A DNA stretch of 5,355 nt from Candidatus Saccharimonadota bacterium (GTDB lineage: Bacteria > Patescibacteriota > Saccharimonadia > Saccharimonadales > UBA4665): positions 1 through 5,355 of the forward strand of contig JARIHB010000155.1 in NCBI GenBank assembly GCA_029288515.1. Reading direction: 5' to 3'. Positions 1 to 5,065 of this stretch are shown here, in pieces (the first letter of the stretch is position 1; each line of letters opens with the position of its first letter). Position numbers and translations under genes: made by a program. Below the pieces are notes generated by a model, which saw nothing but the letters and a program-made list of their open reading frames with translations, searched no databases and was not told where the DNA came from.

Positions 1-1818
1 CATCAGTAACGCCCTGAATAGCCAGTCCCACCACGTCTGGAAATACTTCTCAGTATTCGGTAAACACCACAACGCAAACGCCACCGGACTGAATATAGTC
101 AGCGCCATATACAAGGCTTGGAGGATGATGAGGGTGACGAAGGTGACGAGGAGAGCCATAAATACAGGCAGCACTACAAACACCAGCAACAACGGCAAGA
201 CAGTCATTAAGAACCCACTAGTAATAAGGAAGGTAACCATGGCCCCTAGCGTTACGGCAATCCCTGTAATTGCAAACGCCTGCCCGTTAGTAGGGTTGAA
301 TTTGAACTGCCCGGTTTGTACGAGCGGTGACGTTATAATGTCGGCGATACCACCCCCTATAACGTTTGATAAATCGATAGCAAACGCCACGATATATATA
401 GACGTATTAATAAGTATCGCTGCAATAAGGATGCGGGGTAACATCTTTTTAGCGGTGTATGCCTGGAATACACCTCCACCGTAGGCTTGGCTAATAACAG
501 CCACAAGCAACAGTAAGACCAATATGATGTCCGCATACACTCGTACCGTTGACCATACTTGATACACCGTACCGGTGGCCTTGTCATCCGGGTTAAGACC
601 TACGGGGCTGGGTCGAAGGAACGGCACGATAATATTCAGCATTATCCAGTCTGAGAAATCAGCCAAGCCGTTATATATCGGGCACAATAACCACGACAGC
701 GCGCTGCTGCTTGCTTCACAAACCGGTTTTTCTTCGTCGTCGGTGCCACCTAGTATGACGTTTGCCGCATCTTCGCCGTGCAAATCGATGGTAATTGTTT
801 CGGTGGTGCCCGCTACCTTTTCATAGTCACGACACACGCTCGTACCGCTCACACATACCTGATATTTGCCGGGGTCCAGATTAGTAAAACTGCCTGTTAG
901 CTTGAAGGTAAAATTAACCGTAATCAATCCGCCGGACTGCTCTTCGGCGGGCGTGGGTGTATATGACTGTGTATCAGTTGTTGCCGACTGTTTCTCAACG
1001 CCGTTCTGCTTTAGGATGATTACCGCCGGGCCGACGGTTCGTGCTTCTGCTGGGCCCGACCAGTGGAGCAGCAATATTACGTTCAACCCCCGCTGGCCTA
1101 AATCTTCGCCGACATTGAAGCTCACTTGTTTGTATTTTACTTTTGTGAAATTAGTACACTCCTGGGTAATCGCATCAAAACATATCTTGTAGTTGCCGGG
1201 ATCCAGATTTTCAAACGTCGTCTGATAGAACGCCGCCTGGGCGTCGGTCTCGGTGCCGTCGTTTACGTTATCGTTCTGTTTGTTTACGTTACGGTTAACC
1301 GTATGGCCATCAGGGTATGTCAGCGTGAACTCTACCGCATCCGGCGATTCACCATACGGGTCCGGTGAGTTAAGGCGTATAACCGCTGTCCGCATGGCAG
1401 CAGTCTCGGGCTCATCACCGGGCGCTGGTCGTGCGTTCTGGATAGTAATTGCTCCGAGTATGCTTTGGATAAGGTCAGCCTTACATTGATTTGGTAACGG
1501 CGTGCCGCCAGTACCCTCTGGGAAAAGAACGTTACCGCTCGTGCCGCCAGGCTGTAGCAGGATACTTATCTTAAAACTACATCCACTGCTGTGCTGCAGT
1601 GTGCCGCCTACACTCAGGCCACCCGGCTGGCCGGTCAGCCTTTGTTCGCCGGGCGCCAATATACCGCCCGAAACGGTCATTTCCGTGTTGCTTGTCCATT
1701 TGTATACCTCCCCACTGGCGGCCGACGCTTTCGTAGGGGGCAGTGCCGATATAAGCGTTATTGCACCAAACAAAAATGCCAACGTTGCAAACGCGAGCCG
1801 CTTCAAGGAACGTTTCAT
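1..1818 (-). CDS. VirB6/TrbL-like polytopic membrane protein with extracytoplasmic repeat domains (C-terminus cut off by the window edge)
   Basis: The frame is open for 606 codons from ATG 1816-1818 to the left edge, with no stop. Residues 1-33 form a signal peptide or anchor (basic KR..KR start, hydrophobic 8-26, ASA cleavage-like site at 31-33). Residues 34-365 are soluble, rich in G/T/N/P, and contain two related beta-type segments ending in NLDPGxYxxC (202-227 and 311-335). From about 390 onward several hydrophobic segments follow (about 429-447, 463-482, 512-533, 536-583), ending in a Pro/Trp-rich stretch with SPVAFALW, LPNTEKYF and WWDW. That ending resembles VirB6/TrbL-type inner-membrane channel subunits of type IV secretion systems, as I recall them from CPR genomes. 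The start overlaps the upstream stop as ATGA, with AGGG at 1827-1830 eight bases before the ATG, so translation is probably coupled. The open reading frame and topology are certain; the VirB6 assignment is an inference from pattern and neighbourhood. Confidence 0.8.
   Translation of the reverse strand, partial: MKRSLKRLAFATLAFLFGAITLISALPPTKASAASGEVYKWTSNTEMTVSGGILAPGEQRLTGQPGGLSVGGTLQHSSGCSFKISILLQPGGTSGNVLFPEGTGGTPLPNQCKADLIQSILGAITIQNARPAPGDEPETAAMRTAVIRLNSPDPYGESPDAVEFTLTYPDGHTVNRNVNKQNDNVNDGTETDAQAAFYQTTFENLDPGNYKICFDAITQECTNFTKVKYKQVSFNVGEDLGQRGLNVILLLHWSGPAEARTVGPAVIILKQNGVEKQSATTDTQSYTPTPAEEQSGGLITVNFTFKLTGSFTNLDPGKYQVCVSGTSVCRDYEKVAGTTETITIDLHGEDAANVILGGTDDEEKPVCEASSSALSWLLCPIYNGLADFSDWIMLNIIVPFLRPSPVGLNPDDKATGTVYQVWSTVRVYADIILVLLLLVAVISQAYGGGVFQAYTAKKMLPRILIAAILINTSIYIVAFAIDLSNVIGGGIADIITSPLVQTGQFKFNPTNGQAFAITGIAVTLGAMVTFLITSGFLMTVLPLLLVFVVLPVFMALLVTFVTLIILQALYMALTIFSPVAFALWCLPNTEKYFQTWWDWLFRALLM
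814..888 (-). repeat. Protein repeat copy 2 (FxNLDPGxYxxC...C...KV) in the VirB6-like protein
   Basis: This encodes residues 311-335 of the large membrane protein. It has FTNLDPGKY followed by Cys322 and Cys329 and ends in KV. It matches copy 1 in order and spacing, with one residue fewer between the cysteines. In both copies a strand-rich stretch follows that ends in NVIL. The pair indicates an internal domain duplication, and each copy could hold its own disulfide. Confidence 0.7.
1138..1215 (-). repeat. Protein repeat copy 1 (FxNLDPGxYxxC...C...KV) in the VirB6-like protein
   Basis: This encodes residues 202-227 of the large membrane protein. It has FENLDPGNY followed by Cys213 and Cys221 and ends in KV. 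It is the end of a longer beta-type unit of roughly 100 residues (about 142-248). The L-x-PG-x-Y pattern is typical of Cna-B/carboxypeptidase-regulatory-like beta sandwich domains; that fold assignment is an inference. Confidence 0.7.
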
Positions 1819-2273
1819 TTCACGAGCCCTGTATCGGCGACCTTCCAACTCTCGCCGTCCTGTACCAATACAAGCTCGAATAGTCCGGTGCCGCCTTTAG
1901 TTTTAAGCTCGTACCGCAGGCGTACGGCCTGATCATTTTTACTGTATAAATGGCTGGGGTCAGGCACGCTGTCCTTTTTCTGCAGCTTCGGCTGGCCGCC
2001 ACTGTAGTCCTGGAATACGTATACAACCCAAGTATTCCATTCGCCTTCCGATAGTTGCTTCTTGGCGTGATCGTTAAACATGGCATATGTCTGGCTGCCA
2101 TCTTTTTGGGTGAGCAATTCCATAAAATGCGCACCGGATGTCTCGGGCCGCTGCTCGACGCCGTGCTGATAGTTTCTGTACACGATGCCGCCGACAATAA
2201 GCGCCACTGCGAGTAATGCCAGTACTACAAATTTCGCGCTGAAAATGCCACCTTTAAACCGACCGTCTTGCAT
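1815..2273 (-). CDS. Membrane-anchored NTF2-like protein, possible VirB8 counterpart
   Basis: This 152-residue protein has a short basic cytoplasmic start, one transmembrane helix (about 11-32) and an extracytoplasmic domain of about 115 residues. The domain begins with helices (HFMELLTQKDG, QTYAMFNDHAKKQLSEGEW) and ends with strands (AVRLRYELK, LFELVLVQDGESWKV). That order, with the closing D-G-x-W-K-V strand, is typical of NTF2-like domains. VirB8 of type IV secretion systems has the same plan (one N-terminal helix plus an NTF2-like domain), and the next gene is VirB6-like, so a VirB8-type role is plausible but unproven; a generic NTF2-like envelope protein is the alternative. The start is supported by GAGGAA (revcomp of 2282-2287) eight bases upstream and an extended -10 promoter. 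The stop overlaps the next start as ATGA. It is the first gene of the minus-strand operon. Confidence 0.75.
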   Translation of the reverse strand: MQDGRFKGGIFSAKFVVLALLAVALIVGGIVYRNYQHGVEQRPETSGAHFMELLTQKDGSQTYAMFNDHAKKQLSEGEWNTWVVYVFQDYSGGQPKLQKKDSVPDPSHLYSKNDQAVRLRYELKTKGGTGLFELVLVQDGESWKVADTGLVK

Positions 2274-2300
2274 GCGCAGGGTTCCTCGCTCTATGCAATA

Positions 2301-2309
2301 ATTGTAACA
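2301..2309 (-). promoter_or_regulatory. Extended -10 promoter for the minus-strand NTF2-like/VirB6-like operon
   Basis: On the minus strand this reads TGTTACAAT, a TGn extension plus a 5/6 match to TATAAT. The position expected for a -35 box (2324-2329, read TATCTT) matches poorly, which fits an extended -10 type. Transcription would start near 2294, giving a leader of about 20 bases with GAGGAA well placed before the ATG at 2273. Confidence 0.5.
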
Positions 2310-2369
2310 AAAATCATACAGAAAAGATAAAATTCTTACGCAATTCTTGACTCGACCTTTTCATGCCGT

Positions 2370-2397
2370 TTGAGAACAGGTATTATGAGGGCATAAT
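2370..2397 (+). promoter_or_regulatory. Sigma70-type promoter for the pilin-like gene cluster
   Basis: TTGAGA (2370-2375), 16 bases, then CATAAT (2392-2397); each box matches the consensus at 5 of 6 positions. The predicted start of transcription is near 2404, only about 3 bases before the ATG at 2407, so the message would be leaderless or nearly so. A second candidate -10, TATTAT at 2381-2386 with TTTTCA at 2358-2363, would give a leader of about 14 bases, also without a Shine-Dalgarno. Confidence 0.5.
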
Positions 2398-2406
2398 CCA
2401 ATACAT

Positions 2407-2883
2407 ATGAACATTCTCATTCGTTTGAAAACATACCTTTTCACAACCCGTGCACTTGTTATAGCAGCGTGTGTGTTTGCCCTGACTGGCTTTGCGCTAT
2501 CTACCTTCAGCGCAACCGCCTCTGCGTCCATACAGACGCCGGTATCAAAGACCGGCTATCAATGTGGCAGCGGTAACAATAAAGTAGGTGTCAGTATTAA
2601 TATCGGATGTGAAGGCGAAAAATGTAAAACAAGCAATAAAGATGGCTGTAGCGCCCTGCTTGATGCCCTGTTTGCCATTATTCGTTTCCTGTCCGCCGGC
2701 ATCGGAATAGTAGTGATTGGTTCGGTCGTTTTTGCCGGCATACAGTATTCGGCGGCGCGTGATGATCCAGGTGCTGTTGGCAAAGCCAAGGAGCGTCTGA
2801 CAAATTCAGGCTATGCACTGCTGATGTATATCTTCGCCTATGCTATATTAAACTTTGTAATCCCCGGCGGATTCTTTAAGTAG
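2407..2883 (+). CDS. VirB2/TrbC-like pilin paralog 1, the most divergent, with four cysteines
   Basis: This 158-residue protein has a signal peptide with a basic start (R6, K8, R15), a hydrophobic core at about 16-32 and likely cleavage after ATASA at residue 40. An exposed segment follows with four cysteines (53, 68, 73, 81). Then come helix 1 (about 86-112), a polar loop (QYSAARDDPGAVGKAKERL) and helix 2 (about 133-152), ending in PGGFFK. Two helices around a short charged loop is the VirB2/TrbC pilin plan. The segment between signal peptide and helix 1 is longer than in most of its neighbours and has four cysteines instead of two. An in-frame TGA at 2386-2388 fixes ATG 2407 as the first possible start, and no Shine-Dalgarno precedes it. 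Two TAG stops in tandem close the gene. It heads the cluster and may be a minor or capping subunit; that role is inference. Confidence 0.85.
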   Translation: MNILIRLKTYLFTTRALVIAACVFALTGFALSTFSATASASIQTPVSKTGYQCGSGNNKVGVSINIGCEGEKCKTSNKDGCSALLDALFAIIRFLSAGIGIVVIGSVVFAGIQYSAARDDPGAVGKAKERLTNSGYALLMYIFAYAILNFVIPGGFFK

Positions 2884-2891
2884 TAGATAGT

Positions 2892-3272
2892 ATGTTGCAT
2901 TTTGTATACCACTTTGCCGCAGCCTGTACGCCCAAAGGGGGCGGTTTCTTGGGTTTTCCTACGTGGTACAAATATCTGAGCGGCGTGTCATCAGCGAATG
3001 GCCAGGGCAACGCTAATGTCTGCCTGCCTAAGGTGAGTGCGTTGAGCGACGTTTGGCTGATCGTAGCCGCGCTTATAGAGATCCTATTGCGTGTTGCCGG
3101 CCTGGCTGCCATCATATTTGTTATTTATGGCGGCGTACAGTATGTGACCAGCCAGGGTGAGCCCGACAAAGCTCACAAGGCAAAAACTACCCTGCTCAAT
3201 GCCCTTATCGGTCTTGTCATATCTATCAGCGCCACCATTTTGGTGACGTTTATTGCCGGGAGGTTTAAGTAG
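2892..3272 (+). CDS. VirB2/TrbC-like pilin paralog 2, without a signal peptide
   Basis: This 126-residue protein has a two-helix C-terminal half: helix 1 about 53-83, loop GGVQYVTSQGEPDKAHKAK, helix 2 about 100-123, ending in GRFK. The loop fits the G-x-x-Y-x-x-S-x-G-(D/E)...K...AK pattern of the cluster. The N-terminus is not a signal peptide: there is no basic start, only a short MLHFVYHFAAAC stretch, then KGGGFLGFPTWYKYL, an aromatic patch that may lie at the membrane surface. Cys12 and Cys44 bracket this region. An in-frame TAA at 2877-2879 rules out a longer N-terminus. It starts 8 bases after the previous stop with no clear Shine-Dalgarno, so it is probably translated by coupling. It may be an assembly-base or minor component rather than a processed pilin (inference). 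Confidence 0.85.
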   Translation: MLHFVYHFAAACTPKGGGFLGFPTWYKYLSGVSSANGQGNANVCLPKVSALSDVWLIVAALIEILLRVAGLAAIIFVIYGGVQYVTSQGEPDKAHKAKTTLLNALIGLVISISATILVTFIAGRFK

Positions 3273-3274
3273 GT

Positions 3275-3592
3275 ATGGGCATGCAGGCGGTTTTCCATAC
3301 GCTGGCCGACGCCAAAGTCGAATGCTTGCAGGGCGGCGGTGGCTGCAGTACTGGTTTACCAACTGTTCAGGCGTCGGACGCAAACCTTACGGCATTGATG
3401 CAATTAGTGTTCGGTATTATTGGCGCCGTAGCGATCATCGTTATTATTATCGGCGCTCTTAATATGTCAATGGCCGAGGGTGACGCCGGTAAGGTGGCAA
3501 AAGCCCGTCAGACAGTCATCTTCGCGCTGGTCGGTCTGGCGATAGCAGTCAGCGCCGAAGCTATAATCGCTTTCACGGTAAAGAATATATGA
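3275..3592 (+). CDS. VirB2/TrbC-like pilin paralog 3, short and without a signal peptide
   Basis: At 105 residues this is the shortest member. Its N-terminal part is polar to weakly hydrophobic (MGMQAVFHTLADAKVEC) with Cys17 and Cys24 flanking a glycine run. Helix 1 (about 41-63) is very rich in Ile/Val; the loop is NMSMAEGDAGKVAKARQ and helix 2 is about 79-101. The loop keeps the G-D-x-G-K...A-(K/R) core seen in paralogs 5 and 6. No signal peptide is present, and an in-frame TAA at 3266-3268 excludes a longer start. GGGAGG (3258-3263) lies 11 bases before ATG 3275; ATG 3281, two codons later and 7 bases after AGG at 3271-3273, is an equally plausible start. The gap to the previous stop is 2 bases, and the stop overlaps the next start as ATGA. 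Confidence 0.85.
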   Translation: MGMQAVFHTLADAKVECLQGGGGCSTGLPTVQASDANLTALMQLVFGIIGAVAIIVIIIGALNMSMAEGDAGKVAKARQTVIFALVGLAIAVSAEAIIAFTVKNI

Positions 3593-3993
3593 TCAAGAAG
3601 TTGCTTATTTCATTAGCTACGATAACTGCGTTGTTAGCTCCCGCTGCGGCCCTGCAGCCGGCGTACGCTGTCGACGTGCTGGGTAACGATGGCTCGGCAT
3701 GCAAAAACTCAGACGCTACCAGCAAACCTGCTATATGTAAAGACAACAGCACCAATGCTTCTAACCCAATCTACGGCAAGGATGGCATACTCACCGCCGT
3801 CATAAACATTCTGGCTAAGATCGTGGGCGTTGTATCTGTTATTATTATTGTGATCGCCGGTGTTCGTATGATCCTCGCCCAAGACCCCAACGCCTCATCG
3901 AATGCGCGGCGCGGCGTCATTTCGGCTGTAGTAGGCCTCGTTATTGCACTTCTTGCTCAGGCGCTTGTATCATTTGTATTATCTAAGCTATAG
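3589..3993 (+). CDS. VirB2/TrbC-like pilin paralog 4, with signal peptide
   Basis: This 134-residue protein has a clear signal peptide (KK start, hydrophobic 5-21, cleavage after AYA at residue 27). An exposed segment follows with Cys38 and Cys50, rich in Asn, Ser, Asp and Lys. Helix 1 is about 67-93, the loop RMILAQDPNASSNARR, and helix 2 about 109-131, ending in SKL. The loop has lost the Y-I-x-S-G-G-D-x-G-K motif of its neighbours and carries QDPNAS and a double Arg instead, so it has diverged from the probable major pilin. The start codon overlaps the previous stop as ATGA, with only a weak AAAG upstream, so coupled translation is likely. I infer a minor subunit. Confidence 0.87.
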   Translation: MIKKLLISLATITALLAPAAALQPAYAVDVLGNDGSACKNSDATSKPAICKDNSTNASNPIYGKDGILTAVINILAKIVGVVSVIIIVIAGVRMILAQDPNASSNARRGVISAVVGLVIALLAQALVSFVLSKL

Positions 3994-4001
3994 GAGAACG
4001 T

Positions 4002-4418
4002 ATGGTAAAGAAGATTGTTGTAATGGTTGCAGTACTCGCTTCACTGCTATCACCGTTTGCATTCTCCCCTGCGTATGCCGCGGCAGATGCTTTTAACTCG
4101 TCTGAGGCGAAAAACCAAGCCTGCGCCGGTATTAACGGCTGCACCAGCTCAAAGTCAATTAATACCATTATAAATGCGGCCTTGAACATCCTGAGCGTTA
4201 TCGCCGGTATTGCCGCAGTCATTATGGTGATTATTTCAGGATTCAAATATATTACATCCGGCGGCGATGCCGGAAAAATTGGCAGCGCGAAAAATACACT
4301 CGTGTATGCAATTATCGGCATCATTATTGTTGCCATGTCACAGTTTATAGCTCAATTTGTTATCGCAAAGGTAACCGGCCAGAAGCCAAAGGCAGCGATT
4401 ATTAGGATGTGGCAGTAG
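4002..4418 (+). CDS. VirB2/TrbC-like pilin paralog 5, with signal peptide and a basic C-terminal tail
   Basis: This 138-residue protein has a signal peptide (KK start, cleavage after AYA at residue 26) and a mature N-terminus with Cys41 and Cys47. Helix 1 is about 58-84, the loop GFKYITSGGDAGKIGSAKNT, and helix 2 about 100-124. From helix 1 to the end of helix 2 it matches paralog 6 at 38 of 60 positions by hand alignment, so the two are a recent duplicate pair. It differs by an extra tail of about 15 residues (VTGQKPKAAIIRMWQ) after helix 2. AGGAG at 3992-3996 overlaps the previous stop and sits 5 bases before the ATG, the best ribosome site among the first five genes. It is the last gene before the internal promoter. 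Confidence 0.9.
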   Translation: MVKKIVVMVAVLASLLSPFAFSPAYAAADAFNSSEAKNQACAGINGCTSSKSINTIINAALNILSVIAGIAAVIMVIISGFKYITSGGDAGKIGSAKNTLVYAIIGIIIVAMSQFIAQFVIAKVTGQKPKAAIIRMWQ

Positions 4419-4433
4419 GAGGAGCCAATAAAA

Positions 4434-4462
4434 TTGAAACTCGCTAGCCCGTGTGCTATAAA
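4434..4462 (+). promoter_or_regulatory. Near-consensus sigma70 promoter for pilin paralog 6
   Basis: TTGAAA (4434-4439), exactly 17 bases, then TATAAA (4457-4462), preceded by TG at 4454-4455 to form an extended -10. Each hexamer matches the consensus at 5 of 6 positions and the spacing is ideal. Transcription would start near 4469, giving a leader of about 23 bases that contains the ribosome site. This is the strongest promoter I can see in the window, and it separates the last pilin gene from the five before it. Confidence 0.75.
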
Positions 4463-4491
4463 ATAAACAAAACTCTAAGAAAGGAACGAAA

Positions 4492-4911
4492 ATGTTATCA
4501 ACATTACGTAAAAAAATTACGGCAATCGTAAGCAGTCTTGTAATTGCTGCGATTCCAGTTGCCGCCCCTGTAGCGGTATATGCTGCAAGTGACATTCAGA
4601 ACAATTTGCAGTGTGGTACTACACTGACAGTAGAAGGCCAAGGAGGCTGTGGCGACGCTATTAATACCGGTACTACGACGATTAGCGACACAATCAAGAA
4701 GATCGTTAACATCTTTTCTGCCATTATCGGTATCGTGGCTGTTATCATGATTATCTACGGTGGCTTTAAATACATTAGCTCCGGTGGTGATTCTGGTAAT
4801 GTTACCGCTGCTAAGAACACGATTATCTACGCCGTTATCGGTCTGATCATCGTTGCTATGGCGCAGTTCATCGTCCAGTTCGTACTGGGTCGGCTCGTTC
4901 CGCAGACCTAG
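4492..4911 (+). CDS. VirB2/TrbC-like pilin paralog 6, likely the major pilin
   Basis: This 139-residue protein has a signal peptide (R6, K7, K8, hydrophobic 10-29, cleavage after VYA at residue 31). The exposed segment has Cys41 and Cys53 and many Thr and Gly. Helix 1 is about 70-93, the loop GGFKYISSGGDSGNVTAAKNT, and helix 2 about 109-133, ending LVPQT. It has its own strong promoter, an AAGGAA ribosome site (4481-4486) five bases before the ATG, and a strong terminator right after the stop. Its second half favours ATC, TAC, AAC, GGT and GCT, whereas paralog 5 uses many ATT, TAT, AAT, GGC and GCC in the same segment. That is the pattern of a highly expressed gene, so this is probably the abundant structural subunit. 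The pilin family is supported by topology and motif; the major-subunit role is inferred. Confidence 0.9.
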   Translation: MLSTLRKKITAIVSSLVIAAIPVAAPVAVYAASDIQNNLQCGTTLTVEGQGGCGDAINTGTTTISDTIKKIVNIFSAIIGIVAVIMIIYGGFKYISSGGDSGNVTAAKNTIIYAVIGLIIVAMAQFIVQFVLGRLVPQT

Positions 4912-4925
4912 GATATTTCATCTGC

Positions 4926-4959
4926 ATAAAAAACCGTCCATTTACGGGCGGTTTTTTAT
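4926..4959. terminator. Rho-independent terminator after pilin paralog 6, symmetric
   Basis: The arms 4926-4939 and 4946-4959 pair over 14 bp with a single T-G wobble, around the 6-base loop ATTTAC. A GC core (CCGTCC/GGGCGG) is flanked by six A on the left and six T on the right, so it could terminate transcription from either side. It lies 15 bases after the stop of paralog 6. Confidence 0.9.
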
Positions 4960-4991
4960 TGCGGGTGTACAGAAGCTTTAGGAGTGAAACC

Positions 4992-5035
4992 CCATATATA
5001 AAAGCGCTCTGCCCATAGAGCGCTTTTATATATGG
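4992..5035. terminator. 19-bp perfect hairpin, likely terminator of the hsp20 gene (bidirectional)
   Basis: The arms 4992-5010 and 5017-5035 are perfectly complementary over 19 bp, around the loop GCCCAT. The core AGCGCTCT/AGAGCGCT is followed in both directions by TTTTATATAT. It lies 30 bases past the hsp20 stop on the minus strand and faces the convergent pilin gene. With the hairpin at 4926-4959 it insulates the two units. Confidence 0.75.
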
Positions 5036-5065
5036 TTGCCTGTTAGCGACTTTTGTGCGGCCTGC

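Noticed and set aside
125..1932. Several plus-strand open frames of 78-132 codons (125-484, 575-826, 866-1192, 1126-1368, 1253-1489, 1502-1900, 1591-1932).
   Set aside because: They lie antisense to the continuous minus-strand coding region, overlap each other, have no ribosome sites worth noting and show low-complexity Ser/Pro/Arg products typical of shadow frames.
2347..2375. TTGACT at 2347-2352 as a -35 box for the pilin cluster.
   Set aside because: At 17 bases spacing the -10 would be TTGAGA, a poor match; TTGAGA itself fits better as a -35 for CATAAT.
2892..2930. Possible lipoprotein signal (AAAC at residues 9-12) in pilin paralog 2.
   Set aside because: There is no basic n-region and the hydrophobic stretch is too short, so a lipobox is not credible.
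3590..3592. Possible recoding of TGA, as in some other CPR lineages.
   Set aside because: TGA ends the genes at 3592 and 1815 in ATGA overlaps with credible next genes, so TGA works as a stop here.
2559..4595. Minus-strand open frames at 2559-2789, 2876-3115, 3084-3383, 3573-3755, 3983-4336 and 4338-4595.
   Set aside because: They are antisense shadows of the six pilin-like genes, whose signal peptides, helices and coupled starts make the plus strand the coding one.
2407..4911. Interpretation of the small proteins as type IV (PilA-like) pilins.
   Set aside because: There is no prepilin peptidase motif (G followed by F-T-L-I-E). The signal peptides are of the AxA type and the core has two helices, as in VirB2/TrbC.
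4978..5000. AGGAG followed by GTG at 4984 as a small gene.
   Set aside because: The GTG overlaps the AGGAG and its frame closes after five codons at a TAA, so it has no coding content.
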